Of a stretch of DNA of 64,000 nucleotides, positions 59,601 to 64,000 are shown one piece after another. The DNA is taken from the NCBI GenBank assembly GCA_049840795.1, contig JASGJK010000016.1:1-64000 (forward strand), written 5' to 3'. Source of the stretch: UPXZ01 sp049840795 (GTDB lineage Bacteria; Bacteroidota; Bacteroidia; Bacteroidales; Paludibacteraceae). Positions within the stretch are counted from its first letter, which is position 1, and each line of letters opens with the position of its first letter. The position numbers and the translations under genes were made by a program. The notes below the pieces were generated by a model that saw nothing but the letters and a program-made list of their open reading frames with translations, was not told the origin of the DNA and did not search any database.

Positions 59601-60242
59601 GGGGCATTCGATGTCACTACTGAAGGAACATATGCTTTGGATATGAGCAAGTTTGACGATTTGACAAATATGAGTTGGTCAAGTACATTGGAGGATGTGA
59701 ATTATATCATAGGGAGCGCAGTTGGAGAAATAAATATAGGACATATAAACTTTGGACAAAAAAACTCACAAACAATTGTTGTGGAAGCAGCAAATGGCTC
59801 TACGTTAAACGGAAGTGAGACATTTGACGTATTTAAAGACAATGAGACATTACCTTTTGCTACGATTAAAGCAAAAAAAACCGGAGGCAATCTATATTTT
59901 GAGAAGTTAAGTTCTTCCCCTTTTCAAATTGAAGGTATTCATAAAATTAAAATAAAATATAACGGTCACTTGTCGAATTTGAAATCAATAGAAATTGTAG
60001 TGAAAGTTGGTACCGGAACCCAATATACTCATAATAAAATGACACATAATGTATTTGGCAAAGACAAACAAATTCTCGTAAATCAATTGCAAAAAGGAGA
60101 AAAGATTACCATTACAGATAGTAAGGGAACGATATTGGCAAAGGTTATTGCAACTGTACCCGACTTCAAATTCGCGGTAAACAACTCCGGAATTTATTTG
60201 ATAAACATTGAAAATCAAACTTACAAAGTGATAGTGAAATAG
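56616..60242 (+). CDS. Secreted GH29 alpha-L-fucosidase with binding modules and type IX-like tail
   Basis: 1208 intact residues. A signal peptide (MRKNKFLINYFLPVLFLGGL) is followed by the GH29 catalytic barrel (about 40-450): WYKDVKFGIWAHWGPQCQPE, YFFAMANHHDNLDMY, WWEGLNPQDLYAQQH, the nucleophile region LLYFDDTALPFY (Asp276) and SKNGNLLLNIPVRGDGSID. A C-terminal beta-sandwich of GH29 follows, then a helical FIVAR-like stretch (about 545-610). Two jelly-roll modules of the DUF5013 or CBM-like type (about 650-960) come next, and a final tail GEKITITDSKGTIL...SGIYLINIENQTYKVIVK typical of type IX cargo. It would remove terminal fucose from host or plant glycans outside the cell. The divergent AraC gene nearby may control it. 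Confidence 0.92.
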   Translation: MRKNKFLINYFLPVLFLGGLSGFSYAQTEPMATGNYQPTWESLSQFAEAPEWYKDVKFGIWAHWGPQCQPEQGDWYARFMYYTGTSQYNYHVSKYGNPSVFGFKDVINSWKAPNWNPDSLVHLYKNAGAEYFFAMANHHDNLDMYDSKYQPWNTTKVGPMKDIIAGWANAAKKYALPFGVSVHASHAWTWLEPSQDFDGNLTTADGTGKWWEGLNPQDLYAQQHTRSVGSSNSGTIHSQWDWENGASIPDQNYLNKFYNRTIDLINKYNPDLLYFDDTALPFYKISDVGLKIAAHMYNKSASEHNGQNQAVIFGKILSEQQKECMVWDVERGVPDRSQKKYWQTCTCIGDWHYNRSVYNNNGYKSATTVVRMLIDIVSKNGNLLLNIPVRGDGSIDEKELTVIQGITAWMKINKESIHGTRIWETFGEGPTAEAVNPLSAQGFNEGTAFTAKDIRYVCKKDTVFATLMGWPENNTVLLKSLSTSSPAYTGKVSKVKLLGYGDLSFTRDNEGLHVTFPTTSIATGAIASVLKIQFEPIVYSYANLSELIQYCESAIESANLRKGINTGCYIPDSISSFQSAVNTAKKIQESASETIIKVGIETLQTRFYNFRTYGILKGGKLTFENSQNITREAFINSRNFSRSDAGAIGLGRWGLLADPWIVTNNIINQESNTRGGFDNYDSSQSIGIQKWNTSDPAIENGMIYQTTKLPAGSYKLKIKVHENWGLLPGEDYLNVARGNVLPLTANVPTQSIAYYDMSSTVTGGQYTVCSFTLDALTEVSIGWTTSIAASATSRSMRVNEILLLDGLGNDISANYIKNYTSIQRKDKSFARFGTPTYWKVENFNIPQSSSSDGTKKGIDRYSGYKALMMGVWDDASRAVGNLKDVKMYNEITLPAGHYAFIAGYDAVYKLTEMYLFVSKSLPTLSNLKSNAITYYSIIGDTNDGTKYGLEFTLEQEETIYLGWIGNLMDATQQEFRAKEVSLYRILDSSADFVDWGAFDVTTEGTYALDMSKFDDLTNMSWSSTLEDVNYIIGSAVGEINIGHINFGQKNSQTIVVEAANGSTLNGSETFDVFKDNETLPFATIKAKKTGGNLYFEKLSSSPFQIEGIHKIKIKYNGHLSNLKSIEIVVKVGTGTQYTHNKMTHNVFGKDKQILVNQLQKGEKITITDSKGTILAKVIATVPDFKFAVNNSGIYLINIENQTYKVIVK

Positions 60243-60780
60243 TATAAGTACATGATAATTATTATTGATATGTTTTTCACCACATAGTACCACATAGTTT
60301 TTAATGATTATCCGCAAAGCGACATAGTATATTTCTTCAGTTGCCACGCCTTTTAAGGCAATGCAATCGTGCGGTAAAGCACCGAAGAGGATAGCGGTAA
60401 GGCGCCCAAGAGGATAACGGTAGACCGCCCAAGGGGATAGCAGCAAACCCCCAAAGAGGATAACGGCAACTCGTAACTAAATTCTTGTAACTACTTACTA
60501 TGTGAACGAAGTGTGTTTTTTAAGATTGTTTTACTACGTGTTCTACTGTGTTTAAAATATATCATTCATTGTTTCTAATTACTTATTTATCACTGCAAGA
60601 TATATAAACACTTTGTAACTGTTTTCTCTATTCTATATCAGACAATACCATTTGCTCTAAAATCAAAAATTATACAAACGTTTTTCTAAAAAGAAATTTT
60701 ATGTACACTCAGTAACATAAAGCGGAGTATTTTTAAAATAATTATAAACATACTATAAAAATACAGAGAGGCAAAAATTA
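60243..60780. repeat. Intergenic region with imperfect tandem repeat and a shared end sequence
   Basis: No gene is seen in 614 bases. About 60370-60470 is an imperfect tandem array (four units of roughly 24 bases, core AGAGGATAACGGTA with CGCCCAAG). At 60303-60324 is an exact copy of the end sequence ATGATTATCCGCAAAGCGAC of the MITE-like element at 31205. Confidence 0.6.
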
Positions 60781-60784
60781 TTAA

Positions 60785-60820
60785 AGGCTGTCCCGAAATT
60801 ATATTTTTTCGAGACAGCCT
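60785..60820. terminator. Bidirectional terminator between fucosidase and terC
   Basis: AGGCTGTCCCGAAA (60785-60798) pairs with TTTCGAGACAGCCT (60807-60820) with one mismatch; T-rich on both exits. Confidence 0.75.
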
Positions 60821-60856
60821 CTTTTAGTTATTAAAAGTTGCGTGCAAAAAAAACGG

Positions 60857-61924
60857 CTACTTATTGCTTTGATTTAACGTACCATCATCGTTCAAATCTT
60901 CAACCTCGCTTTTCAGCTCTTTAATTTCTTTTTTCTCGGCGATGATAACCGAAAGCAGAATAGACAGTGTCAGTGTACCGAGAATCACTACCAGCGAAAC
61001 CCAGGAGTGGGACCCAAAAAATACTTCAACCGGATGAAAGAAAGATAGAAGCATTTTAGCACCGATAAAGAACAATATAAAACTCACTCCGTGTTTCAAG
61101 AACCGGAACATTCTCATAATTCCTTTCAACGCAAAAAAGAGCGAGATGAGTCCCATTACGGCAAATACGTTGGAAGTGATGGCTATAAAGTTTTCTTCTT
61201 CAAGTGTAAGTACGTTAGACATACCTTCTTTAATTACTCCGATAATTGCCGGAATGGAGTCTATGGCAAAGAGCACATCGGTGGAGCCGATCACTAAAAA
61301 TACCAAGAATATTGTGGTGATGTATGTTTTACCGTTTTTACGACTGAAAAAATGAGACGCATGTTCGTCCGGATCGATGGGAAATAGCTTTGAGGCTGTT
61401 TTGTATAAAAAGTTAGACTTAGGATCTACTTGATCTTCTTCGGCAGTGAATGCCATCTTATATGCTGTCCATACAAGAATAATACCGAATACATAAATAA
61501 TCCAATGAAATTTCTCAACTAATTCCATTCCTACGAGGATAAACAGAATTCGCAATACGATAGAGAGTAAAATCCCCAAATGAAGTAATTTAGGTTGATT
61601 CTTTTCGCTAACACCCATCAGAGAAAATATCATAATAAACACAAACAGGTTATCTACCGAGAGCGAATACTCGGTCAAATATCCCGAAATAAATTTAATA
61701 CCCATCACTTGCCGGGTATTTACCTGACTGAATTCGTTTTGAGGAAAAAAGAAAAACAGCGAAGCTCCGAAAAGCAATGCGATAGAAATCCATACCGAGG
61801 TCCATCGCAACGAAGTTTTTACGCTGACAGGTCCTTTGCGGTGATCGGTTACGTACAAATCAATAATAAATACAACCACAAAGGTGATAATAAATATTAT
61901 CCAATACAAAGTCATTACGTTCAT
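60857..61924 (-). CDS. TerC/Alx-family membrane protein
   Basis: 355 residues with about nine membrane helices. TerC signatures are GYLTEYSLSVDNLFVFIMIF and IGSTDVLFAIDSIPAIIGVI, each with the conserved acidic residues inside a helix, plus a long cytoplasmic C-tail (EIKELKSEVEDLNDDG). Members include the manganese exporter Alx and proteins linked to tellurite resistance; manganese or other metal export is likeliest here. No yybP-type manganese riboswitch was recognised in the short upstream gap. Intact. Confidence 0.9.
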   Translation of the reverse strand: MNVMTLYWIIFIITFVVVFIIDLYVTDHRKGPVSVKTSLRWTSVWISIALLFGASLFFFFPQNEFSQVNTRQVMGIKFISGYLTEYSLSVDNLFVFIMIFSLMGVSEKNQPKLLHLGILLSIVLRILFILVGMELVEKFHWIIYVFGIILVWTAYKMAFTAEEDQVDPKSNFLYKTASKLFPIDPDEHASHFFSRKNGKTYITTIFLVFLVIGSTDVLFAIDSIPAIIGVIKEGMSNVLTLEEENFIAITSNVFAVMGLISLFFALKGIMRMFRFLKHGVSFILFFIGAKMLLSFFHPVEVFFGSHSWVSLVVILGTLTLSILLSVIIAEKKEIKELKSEVEDLNDDGTLNQSNK

Positions 61925-61975
61925 AAAAAAAACAATTAATAGTATTTTGAAAAGATATAGATAAACCAGAAAGAA

Positions 61976-62905
61976 TCAGCTTAATGCCTTAAATGCGTAT
62001 TTTCCAAGATAATAAAAAATAAAAGCGGCAATGAATCCTGCAAAAATGTCAATGGTATAATGTGCTTGAATGTAAACTGTTGAAGCAATAAGAAAAAGAT
62101 AAAATGGCAATAAACAAAAGAATAGCAGGTATTTCTTGTGTCCGGACAACATATACATTATTAGCGTTGATATGCCTACGTGTGAACTTGGAAATGCTGC
62201 CGTAGGCCGTTCTCCTACTTTTTGAACTGAATTTACTAAAAAATCGAAAAAACCGGTAGTTTCTTTTAACGGTTCAATGGAATGTGTACTAAAAAAATTA
62301 CCGATAGCCGGAAACAAATCAGCTGCCACATTTTTTCCACCAATAACGGCATAATAGTATTGTGGACCTACCACCGGAAATAGAATAAATATAAGATAAA
62401 ACAATAAAAAAGCAAACATAACATTGAAGAAAAAAGGATGAAAAAATTTTTTATCATAAAAATAAAAGTGGGCACAAGTAAATATAATCAATGGGAAATA
62501 AGAAAAATAACCTAAATTCATAAGTTCCGATATTATCCGCTGCGGAAAATAATGATTAAACAGATACGCCGGTTGAAAACCGAAGATGCTCTGTTCCCAA
62601 TGAGCTACTAAACTATCTTGATTTTCTAAAAAACGATTAAATTCAAATGTTTCGGGATACCAGTATGCCAATAAACCTCCAATTAAAAAAAAACGAAGAA
62701 AAATAATATGCCTACTTTTGGTACGTGATGTAAGGTAAGCTAATCCCAGGATAGAAGCAGAAATTAATATCCGAAAATACAATAATGACTGTACCCGATA
62801 ATGATTTACAAACAAAAAATACAATCCGATAAGGAATGTAATGAAAATATAAATCAAGGTCAGCTTTTCTACAGAATATAAACGGAATCTTTTACCCGGG
62901 TGCAT
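61976..62905 (-). CDS. PAP2-family membrane phosphatase
   Basis: 309 residues with roughly eight membrane helices. The acid phosphatase signature is KVGERPTAAFPSSHVGISTL (motifs 1 and 2) and AHYTIDIFAGFIAAFI (motif 3), with the two catalytic His residues. Similar proteins dephosphorylate lipid phosphates or transfer phospho-head groups, as in the inositolphosphotransferase (AUR1-like) group; the exact substrate is unknown. It lies 51 bases upstream of terC on the same strand. Confidence 0.88.
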   Translation of the reverse strand: MHPGKRFRLYSVEKLTLIYIFITFLIGLYFLFVNHYRVQSLLYFRILISASILGLAYLTSRTKSRHIIFLRFFLIGGLLAYWYPETFEFNRFLENQDSLVAHWEQSIFGFQPAYLFNHYFPQRIISELMNLGYFSYFPLIIFTCAHFYFYDKKFFHPFFFNVMFAFLLFYLIFILFPVVGPQYYYAVIGGKNVAADLFPAIGNFFSTHSIEPLKETTGFFDFLVNSVQKVGERPTAAFPSSHVGISTLIMYMLSGHKKYLLFFCLLPFYLFLIASTVYIQAHYTIDIFAGFIAAFIFYYLGKYAFKALS

Positions 62906-63025
62906 AAATTATTGTTATAAATAATAACTACTTATGTGCAAAATTACGAAATAATATTGAATATAAAAATTTATCCGAAAAGCTTTGCTTATCTATTCAT
63001 TATTAGTATAAAAAACCTCGCAATA

Positions 63026-63064
63026 AAAATCCTGTCCGGATAATAATTATCAGAACAGGATTTT
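63026..63064 (-). terminator. Terminator after the aconitase gene
   Basis: AAAATCCTGT (63026-63035) and ACAGGATTTT (63055-63064) form a perfect 10-bp stem extended by GGATAA/TTATC pairing. It lies 42 bases beyond the stop codon of the leftward aconitase gene. Confidence 0.75.
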
Positions 63065-63106
63065 ATCAATAGCTTTGTATAATATCTATATACTGAAGTT
63101 GTTAAA

Positions 63107-64000
63107 TCACTTTTTCATCGAATTTAGTGCGCTTCCAGCCTTAAACCAACCGATTTGTTGATCATTGTACGTGTGTGCAACCTCAATACTGTCTGTTGTG
63201 CCGTCACCGTGGTGCAATATCACGTTGAAATTTTTTCCCGGAGCAAATTCGGTTAGTCCGATGATACTGACGGTATCGTTTTCTCTCACTTTATCGTAGT
63301 CGTTTTTATCAACAAAAGTTAGTGCCAACATTCCCTGTTTTTTCAAATTTGTTTCGTGTATGCGGGCAAATGATTTCACTAATATCACTTTAACGTTCAA
63401 ATGTCTTGGTTCCATCGCCGCATGTTCACGACTTGAACCTTCACCGTAGTTTTCTTCTGCAATTACAATAGAACCAATGCCTTGTGCTTTGAACTTGCGA
63501 GCTAAAACAGGTACAACTTCGTATTCTCCTGTTTGCGGATTGAGTACACTATTGGTTTTTTGATTGAAATAATTAACGGCTCCGATGAGCATATTATCGG
63601 ATATATTATCCAAATGTCCGCGGAATCGTAACCACGAACCGGCCATTGAAATATGATCGGTGGTACATTTTCCTTGTACTTTGATAAGCACTGGTAATTT
63701 CAAATAGTCTTTTCCGTCCCAAGGGCTGAACGGTGTCAATCGTTGTAACCGTTGTGAATCTTCTGCAATTTCTATGGTAACATTGTTACCGTTTTTTGAT
63801 GGTGCAAGATATCCGGTGTCCTTCACGGCAAAGCCCTTCAAAGGCATCTCATTGCCGGTAGGCTCGGTTAATTTCACCTTTTCGCCTTTTTTGTTTGTCA
63901 GGGTGTCTGTTAATGGGTTAAAAGCTAAATCGCCGGCAATGGTCAGAGCGGCTACTAATTCGGGTGAAGCCACGAAAGCGTGCGTATTCGGATTACCATC
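63107..64000 (-). CDS. Aconitate hydratase, C-terminal part (gene continues past the window edge)
   Basis: The open frame runs to the window edge with no start, so only the last 298 residues are present. The C-terminal swivel domain of aconitase is clear: DGNPNTHAFVASPELVAALT, VQGKCTTDHISMAGSWLRFR, IGSIVIAEENYGEGSSREHA (the GSSREHAA substrate-binding Arg) and LVKSFARIHETNLKKQGML. It interconverts citrate and isocitrate with a 4Fe-4S cluster held by residues outside this window. The sequence type is the mitochondrial-like aconitase usual in Bacteroidota. Confidence 0.93.
   Translation of the reverse strand, partial: DGNPNTHAFVASPELVAALTIAGDLAFNPLTDTLTNKKGEKVKLTEPTGNEMPLKGFAVKDTGYLAPSKNGNNVTIEIAEDSQRLQRLTPFSPWDGKDYLKLPVLIKVQGKCTTDHISMAGSWLRFRGHLDNISDNMLIGAVNYFNQKTNSVLNPQTGEYEVVPVLARKFKAQGIGSIVIAEENYGEGSSREHAAMEPRHLNVKVILVKSFARIHETNLKKQGMLALTFVDKNDYDKVRENDTVSIIGLTEFAPGKNFNVILHHGDGTTDSIEVAHTYNDQQIGWFKAGSALNSMKK

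Noticed and set aside
60370..60470. CRISPR-like array
   Set aside because: Repeats are degenerate, contiguous and few; there are no unique spacers.
61925..61975. Manganese (yybP-ykoY) riboswitch before terC
   Set aside because: Only 51 bases separate terC from the upstream gene, too short for that element, and no conserved motif is visible.

Overview
The window looks like the chromosome of an AT-rich member of the Bacteroidota, most likely order Bacteroidales. Supporting signs are Bacteroides-type promoters (TTTG, then TAnnTTTG 20 bases on), a DUF4293 protein, a CarboxypepD_reg/TonB receptor, a porin O/P-like protein, the ACT-domain plus phenylacetate-CoA ligase pair, and two secreted proteins with C-termini like type IX secretion sorting tails. 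I cannot name the genus from sequence alone.

Region 1 (1-2.8 kb) holds a heavily frameshifted class III ribonucleotide reductase gene (nrdD) overlapping an intact activase gene (nrdG).

Region 2 (2.8-19 kb) is an accessory, defence-rich island. It contains a disrupted tyrosine recombinase beside a start-less hsdS half-gene, a Fic protein, a complete IS1595-type element with 8-bp target duplication, a DUF488/dual-OB pair between imperfect direct repeats, and a serine DNA invertase. Next come a start-less alternative specificity cassette, a HigB toxin with a broken HigA-ImmA antitoxin, an intact 1204-residue Eco57I-type adenine methyltransferase, and a broken PLD-nuclease/SNF2-type helicase. 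A perfect 62-bp inverted repeat (9317-9378 and 13080-13141) lies inside the methyltransferase gene at its NPPY motif and at the front of the silent cassette. Inverting the 3.8 kb between would swap the methyltransferase's target-recognition domain in frame and flip the toxin-antitoxin module. This is the most notable system in the window.

Region 3 (19-31 kb) is mostly housekeeping: Tex, a B3/B4-domain protein (broken), DUF4293, MsrB-MsrA, alkaline phosphatase (broken), TrhA, and an ACT / phenylacetate-CoA ligase / aminotransferase cluster with a REP-associated transposase and its palindromes inserted in it.

Region 4 (31-35 kb) is a metal-uptake locus: a Fur-family regulator with a palindromic operator, a small His/Cys-containing envelope protein and a TonB receptor (frameshifted).

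Region 5 (35-46.6 kb) has PutA (frameshifted), an S9 peptidase, hisC and hisD, a porin, a HAD phosphatase and tRNA-Pro(CGG).

Region 6 (46.7-60.2 kb) is a glycan-degradation neighbourhood: GH16, DUF2264, a metallophosphatase, lipoproteins, an AraC regulator (frameshifted), a secreted binding protein (frameshifted) and a multidomain GH29 fucosidase.

Region 7 (60.8-64 kb) has TerC, a PAP2 phosphatase and the 3' end of aconitase.

About a dozen genes are interrupted by single-base shifts, while several very long genes (3.6, 3.6, 2.5 and 2.1 kb) are intact. Some shifts sit in homopolymers and may be assembly errors; others, clustered in nrdD and the helicase, look like real decay. Intergenic DNA is rich in dispersed repeats and MITE-like inverted repeats.
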